Part shown: in pieces, positions 8,967-20,700 of the stretch
How positions within the stretch are numbered: the stretch's first letter is position 1
Layout of the letters: each line of letters starts with the position of its first letter
Source of the DNA: Sarcophilus harrisii
Lineage: Eukaryota; Chordata; Mammalia; Dasyuromorphia; Dasyuridae
Reading direction: 5' to 3'
DNA: 64,000 bases
Assembly: GCF_902635505.1 (NCBI RefSeq)
Contig: NC_045432.1
Location: 75,089,823 to 75,153,822, forward strand
Made by a program: the position numbers and the translations under genes
Notes under the pieces: generated by a model
What the model was told of the DNA's origin: nothing
Seen by the model: only the letters and a program-made list of their open reading frames with translations
Databases searched by the model: none

Positions 8967-10084
8967 CTAGAAAGGGAAACACCAACATGGTGAGAGCTGG
9001 GCCACTCCACGCTGATCCTGCCTCCAGAATGAGGGTGGGGGACACTTTGAAAGCCCCAAAGAACAACAAATGTTATTCTACTGGGGAAAAAAAAATCATT
9101 AAAGGAAGGCTGTTGCGCCAGCTGATGGCACTTGGCTTAAACAGGCTTGTCCCTCCAGAGAAGCAGTATGGACATAAAGGTTATTGCAGCTGTGATGGTG
9201 GGGGGGAGAAGTAGTCCAGAGCCCCATGTTCCTCTAAAGCACACCGCCAGATGTTCACCAGCTGGCTTCACTTTACGTCAGTGGGCAGCAGTGCAGGAGT
9301 CCCCACAGGGCCTGCTCTCGGGGCATCCCACTGTCTTCCATCTCCCCAAACCCATTCACCTTCACTCCCCATCTCTAGTTCAGGCCTACAGTTCCACCAA
9401 TAAAAATTAATTACCTTGGGTGTGGCAAGTTTCTCTTCAAGAGGCCCTTTTTGAGACCAATGCCCCAAGTGGCGATAAAGACTCTTAACCTGGATTTCAC
9501 CAGGTAACACCGCACTGGGCCATCCAGTTAAGAGAACAAAAGACCACGAGCCGGGCCCCTGAGGAGAGGCAGAGGCTGCCAAGGTTTCTGGGAAGAAGCA
9601 TGGAAGGCAAGGCCATCGCGTGCGGTGGAACAATTTTGCTTGGACCCCTGGGTATCTGAAAGATTCGAGATACTGGATGAGGAGTAAGAGGACTTGCCTC
9701 AGAGGCCTGGTCTATAAGACGAAGCGTTTAGACCGGAACCTCAGAGGTCCCTACGATCTCACAATGTTGCCAAACATTGGTGAATCTGCCTTCACTGAGC
9801 ACATCCTGAGCATCTCTTGTGAAGCCCCTGCTCTATCGGACCCTTGGCAACCAGAACCATGGTTTGTAGCCTCTTAGAGAGTCCTGTTCTTTCCATTACC
9901 CGAGGTTGGATATTGTTACCCACACTTCCCGGCCCTTGCCCTTTTGCCCAGCTAATGGATTCCACCCTCCCCAGCCCATTTCAACTCTTGAATCTCCACT
10001 CTATTGGGGAGGGGGGTGTCCCTCGGGAGATCTCCTTTTGGACGCCATGAAAAAAGCTCTCCCCTGCCTTCTAGAAAAGTCTCT
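8967..10084. other. Intron, mostly unassigned
   Basis: Unique sequence with one speculative exon (9514-9415, listed separately). I found no other splice-bounded open segment. Confidence 0.3.
9415..9514 (-). other. Speculative exon, possible diverged cold-shock segment
   Basis: A 100-nt minus-strand segment with a possible acceptor (aactggatggcccag|TGCGG) and donor (CCCAAG|GTAATT). Read in the phase left by exon 1 it stays open: VRCYLVKSRLRVFIATWGIG, then LKKGLLKRNLPHP. VR-C-Y-L-VK-S...FI could be a degenerate form of the first cold-shock strand pair (VKWFNVRNGYGFI in YBX1). Its exit phase (2) does not fit the next sure exon (1), and another frame is open as well. This may easily be chance. 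Confidence 0.18.
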
Positions 10085-10399
10085 CTGAGGATTGTGGGAA
10101 CTGAACGTGGATCACAACATAACATTCTCACTTTTTGCTGTTATTCGCTTGCTTTTTCTTTTCTTTCTCAGTTTCTTTCCTTTTTGATCTGATTTTTCTT
10201 GTGCAGCAAGAGAATCGTATAAATATGTTGACAAATATTGGATTAAACATATGTTAACATGTCTAACATATATTGGACTGCTTGCCATCTAGGGGAGGGG
10301 GTGGGGGGAAGGAGGGGAAAATCTGAAACTCAAGGCCATGCAATGTTGAAAAATGATCCATGTGCTTATGTTTTGGAAATAAAAAGCTTTAAAAAAAAA
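10085..10399 (+). mobile_element. LINE-1 3' end
   Basis: Starts near the 'gggaactgaacgtggatcac' region and contains 'tttttgatctgatttttctt', 'gtgcagcaagag', 'tgccatctaggggagggggt' and 'aataaaaagcttt' plus an A tail. Only the 3' UTR portion is present; the copy is 5' truncated. Confidence 0.9.
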
Positions 10400-10529
10400 G
10401 TCTCTGCCCCCCCCCATGCTAGGGACTGGGAAGGGCTTGCCATGTCCCTAAGGCCGGGGAGGGTCCTATTTTCACATGCAGAATCCAAGAAGGCGCGGGG
10501 GTGCCCAGTCTCTCATACCATCCTTAGTT

Positions 10530-10815
10530 GCACCTTTCTGGGCCTGCGTTTCCTCCCCTGTAAAATGAACGAGTTATACTAAATGAATTCTAGCTCTAGC
10601 TAAAGTCTATATTAACCCACCACCCAGCGAACCCAATTACGCCTCCTTAATTCTTTTCCTTTTTCGTCTGACCAGAGTTAGTAGCAGTGCGGGCCTGGCC
10701 GTGCCCTGGATGGATGCCTCAGGCTGGCACATCATCCGATCAGATCATCTTACCTCAGTTTACCCACCTGTAAGAGAGGCTGATATCACCTCACCACATG
10801 GTTGCAAGGAGAGTG
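10530..10815 (+). mobile_element. MIR-type SINE fragments
   Basis: Two pieces. One has 'cctcccctgtaaaatgaacg' and 'gaattctagctctag'. The other (about 10740-10815) has 'cctcagtttacccacctgta' and 'ggttgcaaggagagtgct'. Both are typical of old MIR 3' halves. Confidence 0.6.
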
Positions 10816-11295
10816 CTAAGCCAGGTGAGTGATCGGTACATTTTTGGCCCCCTCCGTTACCCCTAGGCCAAAAGCTGGCAGAAAGGAGAAACGGTGGCAG
10901 AGCAGCAAAAAGGATGGGTGCCCATCAGAAAAGGGAGACTGCCTCCAGCTCGTGCGGACCCACTTTCGGACAAAGACCAACTGTCCTGCTCCGCATCGAA
11001 CAGATGCAAATGCCTTTCCTATGAGTCGGACATTTTGGCAATTCCCCACAGTTGGTCTAGGGCAGGGAGGGCACCGGTGCCAGCTGGCCCGTCTCCTACT
11101 CCCCATGAGGCGAGCAACAAACAACCAGCTGGGCTTGAGCCTTCTTTTGGCTTTCGGCTCGATACCCTGGGTCAGAAAGGGCAGGAGCCCCAACAACAAC
11201 AATACAGACAGTGCAAACCATTGGATGCCTGCAGGGGAGGCCCGCCACTGCCTCTGATGGGAAGGAAGGTGACTGTGTGACACGGGGGCTGGGAT
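10816..11295. other. Intron, nothing recognised
   Basis: Unique sequence. A minus-strand open frame of about 200 codons spans this part, but its product is low-complexity in places and has no splice-consistent link to the gene. Confidence 0.3.
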
Positions 11296-11405
11296 TCCAG
11301 GCCTACTGTTGACACTTCTTGTGTGACTCTGGGCCAGTCCCTTAATGTTCGTGGCTATCAGTTTCCCTGGGCAGCATTCGAAATTCCTCCTAGCTCTAGA
11401 ACCAC
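11296..11405 (+). mobile_element. MIR-type SINE fragment
   Basis: Contains 'ttgtgtgactctgggccagt' followed by a degenerate 'atcagtttccctgggcag' and 'cctcctagctctagaacc', the order expected of a MIR 3' half. Confidence 0.6.
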
Positions 11406-12705
11406 GAGCCTCTTCTCCACAAGCACCGTTGGCCTCAGTCATAGGATCGAAAGTAAAATAAGCGAGCGGGAGGATGGACAGTGGCCGGCTCCTTTGCTTT
11501 CTGGCTCAGTTCTCAGATGACTCCTTCCTCAATCATGGAAATATCTTTCGAATTGGGTTTTCCGGACAGAACCCTGGCCATCGAAACAGCTTTAACTGGC
11601 TAGGAAAAGTTCTGTTTTCTCTCTAGTAGCTTCCCATTTTTAGTATGTTTTTTGTGCAGCTGGATTCTGGGACAGCTGAGAGGTTAGTGCTGGGCACAGA
11701 GGGAGAAGAACTCAGATAGAAGGCAGGAAAACCAGCAGTCTAAATGATGGCAACAAGTTGACTTCTCAGCTTGGGATGCAAGGAAACCCAAATGCTGTTG
11801 GAAATTGGGAAGAGAGCAACAGCAGAGCCTCTCAGGCCTGAAATGGGGCTCCCCACCTAAGCAGTCACTACACCTAAATTTACAGTCTGGAAGAGAGCGG
11901 CAGCAGGCCTGAAGGGAGGGCTCTACTAAGCGAGCGGTTGCTTCAGCTAGCCGCCATCTCAATGTGGACGACATCAAATAGTTGCAGCACCTTGGCTGGT
12001 TTGCCCAAAGTGTTCTTATGTGCTTTAAAAACATTTTGGACAGGGGGGGTTGGAAGGGACATAGGAAATAAATCAATGTATTTGAGGGGAAAAAAGAAGA
12101 GGGACTGGTTATTTAGGAAGAGGGAGGATTATCAGGTGAAAAACCTACGTGCCTCATGGCTAATGTTACTAGATCTGAAAAAAAGGTTGCTCCAGAAAGG
12201 CAGAGCCAAGAGAACTTGTGAAATATGGTCCCATATGTCTAGCTTCCAAAGGCTCTGCTCTCTGTAGTTCTGTCCCCTTATTTCATTATATGTCTAAGGA
12301 AATCATTTTGTTATTTATCCGTTTGTAACTGCCTATGCCAGCCCTCTTCCTTATTCTGGAGAACACAAAGGAACCATTAGCACTTCACAATGAACATACA
12401 CAAACATGTATACACTTATACATGACTACATGAAGGCCTGTGGTTGGATGTGGGAGGTTTATGCCCTCTCTCGCATGGAAACTGAGTTCATATTTTAATG
12501 TAAAATCCCTAGCACAAAAAAAAAAAAATCAGCCAGTTTTCCTGTCATTTGCTTGAGTAGTGCTGCTTCTGTGCTCATCACTAACCATTCAGCTGGCCCA
12601 GAATTCAATTGTACAACAAACACGATCAAAATGGAAAGCCACCGGCGAGAAAACCGAATTTTCCCATCCAGTTAAAATGTTTCCTATATCTCTCTTTGAG
12701 GCCTT
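11406..12705. other. Intron, nothing recognised
   Basis: About 1.3 kb of unique AT-leaning sequence. I see no exon, RNA gene or named repeat. Confidence 0.35.
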
Positions 12706-12795
12706 TGATTCATCATTTGCTTGCTTTTTTTCTTTTCTCATTTTTTTCCCTTTTTGATCTGATTTTCCTTGCGCAGTATGATAAATGTAGAACTA
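12706..12795 (+). mobile_element. Old LINE-1 3' UTR fragment
   Basis: 'ttgcttgctttttttctttt', then 'ccctttttgatctgattttc' and 'cttgcgcagtatgat'. Diverged from the younger copies. Confidence 0.7.
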
Positions 12796-12889
12796 GGCAT
12801 AGGAGAACTACACATATATTCTCTCAAATGAATTCTCTTTCCTTCCCACCTTTCTGTGTGAAAAGCATTCGTCAATGATGCTGCCTCAG

Positions 12890-13390
12890 GCCCAGGAGAT
12901 CATTATAGACTTCAGCAACAATACTAGATGATGACCAGTTCTGATGGACCAGGCCATCCTCAGCAACGAGATCAACCAAATCATTTCCAATGGAGCAGGA
13001 ATGAACTGAACCAGCTACGCCCAGAGAAAGAACTCTGGGAGATGACTAAAAACCATTACATTGAATTCCCACTCCCTCTACTTATGCCCACCTGCATTTT
13101 GGATTTCCTTCACAAGCTAATTGTACAATATTTCAGAGTCTGATTCTTTTTGTACAGCAAAATAACGTTTTGGTCATGTATACTTATTGTGTAGCTAATT
13201 TATATTTTAATATATTTAACATCTACTGGTCATCCTGCCATCTGGGGGAGGGGGTGGGGGGTAAGAGGTGAAAAATTGGAACAAGAGGTTTGGCAATTGT
13301 TAATGCTGTAAAGTTAACCCATGCATATGTCCTGTAAATAAAAGGCTATTAAATAAAAAAAAAAAAAAAAAATCACAAAAAAAAAAAAAA
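12890..13390 (+). mobile_element. Young LINE-1, 5' truncated, with target-site duplication
   Basis: Runs from 'gcccaggagatcattataga' through 'gatgatgaccagttctgatg' to 'ggtcatcctgccatctgggg', 'aataaaaggctattaaa' and a long A tail. A perfect 16-bp duplication AATGATGCTGCCTCAG flanks it at 12874-12889 and 13391-13406. The insertion starts near the end of ORF2 and contains no intact coding frame. Confidence 0.95.
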
Positions 13391-13689
13391 AATGATGCTG
13401 CCTCAGTAGCACTACGTATCAGCAATCTCCTTAACATAACCAATCTTCCATCAGTCTCAAGGCCGATTTCAATCCATCCCTGCTTCCTGACCCCGTGCCA
13501 TTTTTGCCTCTATATCATACATTCTCCCCAAAGGAGCCACCAATGAGCTGCAGGCCTCCCCTAAGATTTTTTGAGTGGGCTTTTTATTTGTATTTCACAG
13601 GTTACCATTAAGGTTCTTCGCTCCTGCCACATGAGCAGCCCATTCTCTTTTCCTTCTATACCAAAAAACCTTCCAGAGATAGGAGTTTG

Positions 13690-13803
13690 ATTTTCATAGG
13701 AGGCAGTGTGCCATCGAGAATAGAATACTGAGCCTGGAATCAGGAAGATCCAGAGCTTAGCACAACACATAGCAGACATTTAATGGATGTTTGTTGACTG
13801 ACT
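13690..13803 (+). mobile_element. Composite SINE/MIR fragment
   Basis: A degenerate tRNA-like head 'gagcctggaatcaggaagat' is followed directly by the MIR-like 3' end 'atttaatggatgtttgttga'. The central core is missing. Confidence 0.5.
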
Positions 13804-13819
13804 TACTGAGATCACAGAT

Positions 13820-14206
13820 TTAAAAAAAAAAATTTAGTACTAGCTTTTCATTTTCAAAATTCATGCAAAGATAATTGTCAACACTGACCCTTGTAAAATC
13901 TTGTGTTCCAACTTTTTCTCCCTCCCTTCCCCCCTCCCCTAGACAGCAAGCAAGCCAATATGTTAAACACGTACGATTCTAAACATACTTCCACATTTAT
14001 TATGCTGCACAAGAAAAATGAGTTCAAAAAGGAAAAAAAATGAGAAAGATAAAAAACAACAATACAAAAAGTGAAAATGTTATGTTGTGATCCACACTCG
14101 GGTCCCACGGGCCTCTCTCTGGGTATAGATGGCTCTCTCCATCACAAGACCCTTGGAACTGGCCTGAATCACCTCACCACTGATGAGAGCCACATTCGTC
14201 AGAATT
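13820..14206 (-). mobile_element. Older LINE-1 3' end
   Basis: Reverse complement of the L1 3' UTR: an A-rich tail region, 'cctcccctagacagcaagca', 'gctgcacaagaaaaatgagt', 'tgttgtgatccacactcggg' and 'ggctctctccatcacaagac'. It differs clearly from the younger 'gatggcaggatgacc' subfamily. Confidence 0.85.
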
Positions 14207-14510
14207 GAAGATCATAGATTTAGAACTGGAAAGATCACACAGAGATGGGACATGAATCTGGATCCCGAGACTCCAAAGTAAACTCGGCATTGATATTTTG
14301 TCTCTGAAATTTTTTAGATGTGATCCTGAGCAAGTGATTTCTCTTTTATGTATTTCAGGTACTCCATAAGACCCAGCTACTAGATTACACATGGATTGCA
14401 CGCTGTTTTAGAGGAGAGATTTCTACACTGAAGAAATCAGATCTTTATCCTATTCATACTTATAATTTATAGTAATAAATTCTATAGTTTTACAGTCATT
14501 GTATTGTAAA

Positions 14511-14750
14511 TTGGGCAGCTAGATGGCACAGTTCAGGCCTAGAGTCAGGAAGACTTATCTTCTTGAGTTCAAATTCTGCCTCAGACATTTCCTAGTTGTG
14601 TGACCCTGAGCAAGTCACTTAACCCTGTGTGCCTCAGTTTCCTCATCTATAAAATGAGTGGGAGAAAGAATTGACAAATCACCCCCACTGTTTTTACCAA
14701 GCAAACCCCAAATGGAGTCACAAAATCAGACATGTCTGAAAAACAGCACC
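14511..14750 (+). mobile_element. Full-length tRNA-headed SINE with MIR-like core
   Basis: It has a head 'gggcagctagatggcacagt', a core 'gtgtgaccctgagcaagtca', then 'cctcagtttcctcatctata', and a 3' segment 'ccccaaatggagtcacaaaa'. This long subtype has an extra 3' part that most SINEs here lack. Confidence 0.88.
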
Positions 14751-14983
14751 GCCAAAATATTATGCAATATATAAATGTCTATTGCTCTAAAGTGTCACAT
14801 AAACTACAAGACAGTAATTAAATTTTGATTGACTTTCTTTTTATAAGATAAAGAAATTGTTGTTCCTTTAGCTCATATTAATAATACTGTCTGCTGAGAG
14901 CCTCCTCCTTAGACCAAACAACCAGGATTGTCAGGTCAGTACAAAGTAATGAGTTTGTGGGATATGACCAGATTTCTTTTTCT

Positions 14984-15152
14984 TTCTTTTTTTTTTTTTT
15001 TTTTTTTTTTTTTTGGCAAAGGCAATTGGGGTTAAGTGACTTGCCCGGGGTCACACATCCAGGAAGTGTTAAGTGTCTGAACTCAAATTTGAACTCAGGT
15101 CTTCCTGGCTTCAGGGCTGGTGCTCTATCCATTGCGCCAACCAGCTGCCTCA
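14984..15152 (-). mobile_element. tRNA-headed SINE, near full length
   Basis: A poly-T tail (14988-15015) is followed by 'aaggcaattggggttaagtg' and, at the right end, 'gctctatccattgcgccaac' and 'cagctgcc', the complement of the tRNA-like head. Confidence 0.92.
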
Positions 15153-16374
15153 GATAGGACCAGATTTTTAAACAAATCTGCCATTTCCTCCATGATCTAC
15201 CCATACGAGCCCCACCCCCAACAACAAAGAAAAGCAGGGTATCGAGCATTTCACCTGTCCCCAAACACTGCTAATCTCCTGGCTTTGTTCCTTGATACCT
15301 AACCGCTGTCCCAGCAAGGCACATCTGGTCTCAGGCTCAGCTATTCTAGAGCCCAGACACCGGCACTTGAGTTAAAGTGTCAATTGTGCCTGGAGTTAAG
15401 TGGGTGAGGACATTTTTCACCTTGGAAGTGCTTTGGATTCAAAGGGGAAGGGTGGAAAGTGACCACCTTCTTTGGAATCCCTGGGGTTTCCCTGCTCTAG
15501 AATCCTCCGAAATCCCCATTGGGTCCTTTTTTGGCTAGAGTAACATTTATTATAAACCGATGAGTGTTCAGATTGAAGAACTGGCAGAAGGAGAAGAGAA
15601 ACTCTCACTCCCCACCTCGGATAACAGGAAACACAGGGCTGGGCCATGGGCTCAGTCACGTAGTTGCCAAGCATGTGTAAAGTGCCTGTGTCCCAGCCAC
15701 CGAGGGCTAAGGTCTGGCCTAAAACAGAGGCAAGATCGAGACGTTCCTGAGCGTCTAAGAGATCGCAGAATGACCTCGGACCATCGGGATTTAGCAGTCA
15801 AATTACAAAGCGGGCAAACCGAGGAATGATTTCTCATTGGCACTGGAGTCCAGTGTGGCTGGGTTTAGGACTTCAGAAGGGCTCTTTTCTTTATGAGGAA
15901 GGAGGCCGGCGAGATGGGGAAATGGCTGCTACAGAAAACCAAAAGCATCAATAAAATAAAAATAAGGAAAAGAAACAATGCGATGAAGTAAGTGGTCAAC
16001 CTAGAGGATCTGAATCAATACTGAGAACTGAATTAAAAATTCTTCTGGGTCACCTAATTAATTCACCTTTAGCTCTATATTTCACCTCCCCCCAAATCTT
16101 GCTAACAGGGAAATCGGCCTTCTAAATGTCTCTGGAACAGATTGTTCCCCCCCCCCCACCCCACCCAGTTCCCCTATCCGGTGGTTGTCACCTTAATCCT
16201 GGGCCTCCTCCCGCTCCTTTAATCTTCCCAAACTAGACTTTTTGTCATGCTATTCTGCTGCTCCAGAACCTCAAATGGCTCTGTGATATTTACATCAAAG
16301 TTTTCTCCCTGGCATTCAAGGTTCTCCATTATCTGAGTGTCCATATCTTCATTTGGGGGGATCTTAGGGCCCCA
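15153..16374. other. Intron, nothing recognised
   Basis: Unique sequence with a C-rich run at 16147-16156. No exon is supported. Confidence 0.35.
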
Positions 16375-16485
16375 GTATTTTGAGCTAGCAGAGACCTTCC
16401 ACATCATCTATCCACATGTCCCCATTTTACTACTGCAGAACTTCAGGCAGAGAGGTTAGCTTACTTGTCCAGAGTCATCCATGCA
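16375..16485 (+). mobile_element. Probable MIR-type fragment
   Basis: Carries a degenerate 'cattttactactgcagaact...ggcagagaggtta' followed by 'cttgtccagagtcatc', in MIR order. Very old. Confidence 0.4.
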
Positions 16486-16669
16486 GGAAGACAGGAAAAG
16501 AGCCATGGGAAGGTTTCCCTTGGAATTCTGCCTTCCAAATCTGGGGTTCTCCACTTAGGCTCGTCTACACTGACCCTCCACACTCTTTGTAGTATCCCAA
16601 GTGAGTTTCAGTCGGTCAGGTTGGTACCAGGCATAATTCTATTCTCTGAGACTTCGTCCATGTTATTTT

Positions 16670-16880
16670 TTATTCTTTATTTTAGTTTTTCTCAGTGCAC
16701 ACCAAGAAAATTTGTAGCATTCATTTTTACAAGCTTTTGAGTTCCAAGTTTTTCTCCCTCCCTCATCCCTCAGTATATACACGTGCTCTCATGTAAAATA
16801 CACACACATGCATATATACATACATGCACTTTATACATACACACACACACACACACATAAACACACACACTTTATACATG
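16670..16880 (-). mobile_element. Old LINE-1 tail followed by CA/TACA repeats
   Basis: 'acaagcttttgagttccaag' and 'tttttctccctccctcatcc' match the complement of the old L1 3' UTR. From about 16798 to 16872 the sequence is CA- and CATA-rich. Confidence 0.6.
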
Positions 16881-17114
16881 TTATTCTTCCTGCCTGGAGT
16901 TCTTTCCTTTGTCCCTCCCAAATAATCCTTTTAAGGTAACTTCAAGCCCAATTCTATTTTAAAAAAACTGAAAAGACAGATATTTTCTAGGAGTTCGGAG
17001 AAAGGCTTCAACATCTAATATTTTTTCTAACCCTGTCCATCTGCTTTCATTTCCTTTTCTTTAACTTTCTAATTTCCTTTAAAATAAAACAAAACAAGAA
17101 AAAACCCTGGGTTT

Positions 17115-17310
17115 TAATCCTTTTCTTTTGAAAAAAATAGTATTTGATTTTTCCAAATATATGCAAAAATAGTTTTTGACATTCACCTTTGCAGAATCTT
17201 GTGTTTGACCCTGTTTCTTTTTTTTCTTTTTAAAGCTTGTTATTTTCAAAACATACACCCAGTTTTCAACATCTACCCCTGCAAAACCTTGTTTAACCCT
17301 GTTTCTAACG
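17115..17310 (-). mobile_element. Two old LINE-1 tails side by side
   Basis: Two successive degenerate copies of the same L1 3' terminus. One is around 17125-17210 ('ttccaaatatatgcaaaaat...cattcacctttgcagaatct'). The other is around 17235-17305 ('ttttcaaaacatacacccag...cccctgcaaaacctt'). Confidence 0.65.
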
Positions 17311-17754
17311 CTCACTCTGTACCTGACTTTTAGGCAGAAGATTCCACTAACATTTTCCCAGAGTGTCTTAATACAATCAACTTCAAAGGAGAGAATCTCC
17401 AAGATCCACTAAACTGTACTTCCCAGCTTCCACTTCTGAAAATTTGAAGTCCCTAAATTCTCTGCTCAGAACCTCTTTTTCCTGCCTTTTGAACTTAAGC
17501 CCAAAGGAGGGCTCTCTGTACTTAGTGAAGCTCAGCAATGCAAATCTTCACACAGCAAACTTGTCTGTTCTTCAGTCTCAAGGATCACCTTCCCATAAGA
17601 TAAGTTAGACATTTAGAGTTCTGAGATGGAGGAACTTGAATGAAGTCAGAGCACTTTCAGCAAGCCCCAGCTCACTTTGCAGTTGCAGCCTCTGTTTCTC
17701 ATGTTTATTAAAATGCAGTACTTTGATCATTAATCTTTTCATTCTATATGCAGA

Positions 17755-20700
17755 GGCTCTGATTGGATCTAAATTTATTTATTTACTTATTCATTTTTTT
17801 CTTTGTTGGTTCTGGATTTTTGTGCCTCAGGATTTTAAAGGAAAAAAAAAAACTGGAGTCTTAGGATAACATATTTTAGTTAGAGAAACCTGTAACTGGC
17901 TTTGCTTGGATCTGAATTTATTTATTTATCCATGCATCCATCCATATGTGTATCTATATCTATTTAGCCATCCACCTCTTTATCTCTCTTTGTCCATTTA
18001 TTCATCTGTCTATATTTATCCATCTATTTTTCTATCTTTATCCATCTATCAATCTATATCAATCCATCTTATCTATATGTCTGTATTTATCTATCCATCA
18101 TTATATATTTCTCCATTTATCTATCTCTATTCATCTATTTCTACCTATCCATCTATGCATTTATCTATCTACCCATATACCTCTGTATATCTCTATATCT
18201 ATGTCCCTATATATCTTTATCCATCTATGTATGTATGAATGCATGCACCTAACTTTATAGTTTCTGGATTTCTGGGCCTTAGCTTCTTAAAGAAAAAAAA
18301 TGCTGGAATTATAACATATTTTAGTTAGAAAAGCCTGTAGTTGGCTTTGCTTAATCTGAATTTATTTATTGATTTATTTATTCATTAATCCATCTATGTA
18401 TGTATTTATACCTATTTATATTTATCTGTCTATATTTATTGAGCCATCCACCTATTTATCTGTCTTTGTCCATTTATTCATCTGTCTATATCTCTCTATC
18501 CATCTATTTTTCTATCTTTATCCATCTATCCTTCTATGTCTATCCATCTATCTACATGTCTGCATTTATCTATCCATCTTTCTATAGTTCTCCATTTTTC
18601 TGTCTCTATTCATCTATCTCTACCTATCCATCTATGTATTTATTTCTATTTTACCCATATACCTATGTATATCTCTATATCTATTTATCCATCTGTTTAG
18701 ATCTATACATTTCTCCATATATCTATAATTATTCTTTTATCTATCTCTACCTATCCATCGATGTACTTATCTATTTCTATCTACCCATATACCTATGTAT
18801 ATCTCTATATCTATTTATCCATCTATGTATGCATGTATCTATTTCTTTATAGTTTCTAGATTTGTGGGCCTTGGGTTCTTAAAGAAAAAAAAATGCTGGA
18901 AGTATAAGATAACATACATTAGTTAGAAAAGCCTGTAGTTGGCTTTGCTTAGATCTGAACTTATTTATTTATTTATTCATTTATCCATCTAGGTATGTAT
19001 TTATATATTTATATTTATCTGTCTATATCTATTTAGCCATCCAGCTATTTATCTCTTTGTCCATTTATTCATGTCTATATCTATCTATCCATCTATTTTT
19101 CTATCTTTATCCATCTAACGTTGTATATCTATCCATCTATCTACATGTCTGTATTTATCTATCCATCTTTCTATATTTCTCGATTTATCTATCTCTATTC
19201 ATCTATTTCTACCTGTCCATCTAAGCATTTATCTATCTACCCATATACCTATGTATATCTCTCTATCTATCTCTCTATATTTCTTTATCTATATATGTAT
19301 GCATGTATCTATTTCTTTATAGTTTCTAGATTTGTGGGCCTTGGGTTCTTAAAGAAAAAAAAATGCTGGAAGTATAAGATAACATACATTAGTTAGAAAA
19401 GCCTGTAGTTGGCTTTGCTTAGATCTGAACTTATTTATTTATTTATTCATTTATCCATCTAGGTATGTATTTATATCTATTTATATTTATCTGTCTATAT
19501 CTATTTAGCCATCCAGCTATTTATCTCTTTGTCCATTTATTCATCTGTCTATATCTATCTATCCATCTATTTTTCTATCTTTATCCATCTAACGTTGTAT
19601 ATCTATCCATCTATCTACATGTCTGTATTTATCTATCCATCTTTCTATATTTCTCGATTTATCTATCTCTATTCATCTATTTCTACCTGTCCATCTAAGC
19701 ATTTATCTATCTACCCATATCCTAATATCTCTCTATCATTCTCTATATTTCTTTATCCATCTATATGCGTATCTATTTCTTTATAGTTTCTAGATTTGTG
19801 GGCCTTGGGTTCTTAAAGAAAAAAAAAATGCTGGTTAAGAAACATACTTTGTTAAAACCTGTAAAGGCTTTGCTTGGATCTAGTTCATTTATTTTATCCA
19901 TCCATTTCTTTCCATCTTCTTGTATCTCTATCTTTCCAGTATCCATATGTTATATTCATCTTCTATTTTATCCACCCCTCTTCTCTCCAATTTTTGCTTT
20001 CTATTTATTATCCATCTATTTATCTATCTCCTTTATCCATCTTTCTTGGGAATCTATTTGTATGTTTTTGTTTGTTTATCCATCAATGTGCCAAATATTT
20101 CCCATACATCTATAATTATTCTTTTATCTTTCACCTATTCATCTTGTATTATTTTTTATTTATCCACTAATGTTATCTATCTCTTATTCTAGTTATCCAT
20201 CTGTTTTGATCTTTTCTTTATAGTTTCTAATTTGTGGGGCCTTGGGTTCTTAAAAGAAAAAAATTTGGAATTATAAGATAAATACTTTAGTTAGAAAAAA
20301 CCTTAACTGGTTTTGCTTGATCTAGTTCTTTTAATCCATCCATCCATTCATCTTTCCATTATTTTATCTCTATCTTTTTCCAGTATCCATTTATATTCAT
20401 CTTCTATTTTAACCACCTCTTAATTCTCTCATTTATTCATCTTTATATCTTTTTTTCCATCTATTTTCTATTCCTTCTTCATCTATCTCTATGGAGCATC
20501 TATTTGTATGTATTTATTTGTTTATCCATCTCCTTTCCATCTTGTTCTATTTTTTTTTTATCTTATCTTTTGCCATTACCTATTTTCTCTTTGTCCATTT
20601 ATTCATCTTCTATTTATCCATCTTTTTTTCTATCTTTTCATTGATCGTTCTATATCTATCCATCTATCTACATGTCTGTATTTATCTATCCATCTTTCTA

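Noticed and set aside
11205-11231. Minus-strand phrase G-IQWF after a good acceptor, a possible cold-shock exon
   Set aside because: The W-F pair is one residue out of register with the family, and the following sequence is a (TTG)n run encoding poly-Leu with no donor.
10816-11442. A 208-codon minus-strand frame in the gene's long intron
   Set aside because: It crosses a MIR fragment and a (TTG) run and has no in-phase splice links to the sure exons.
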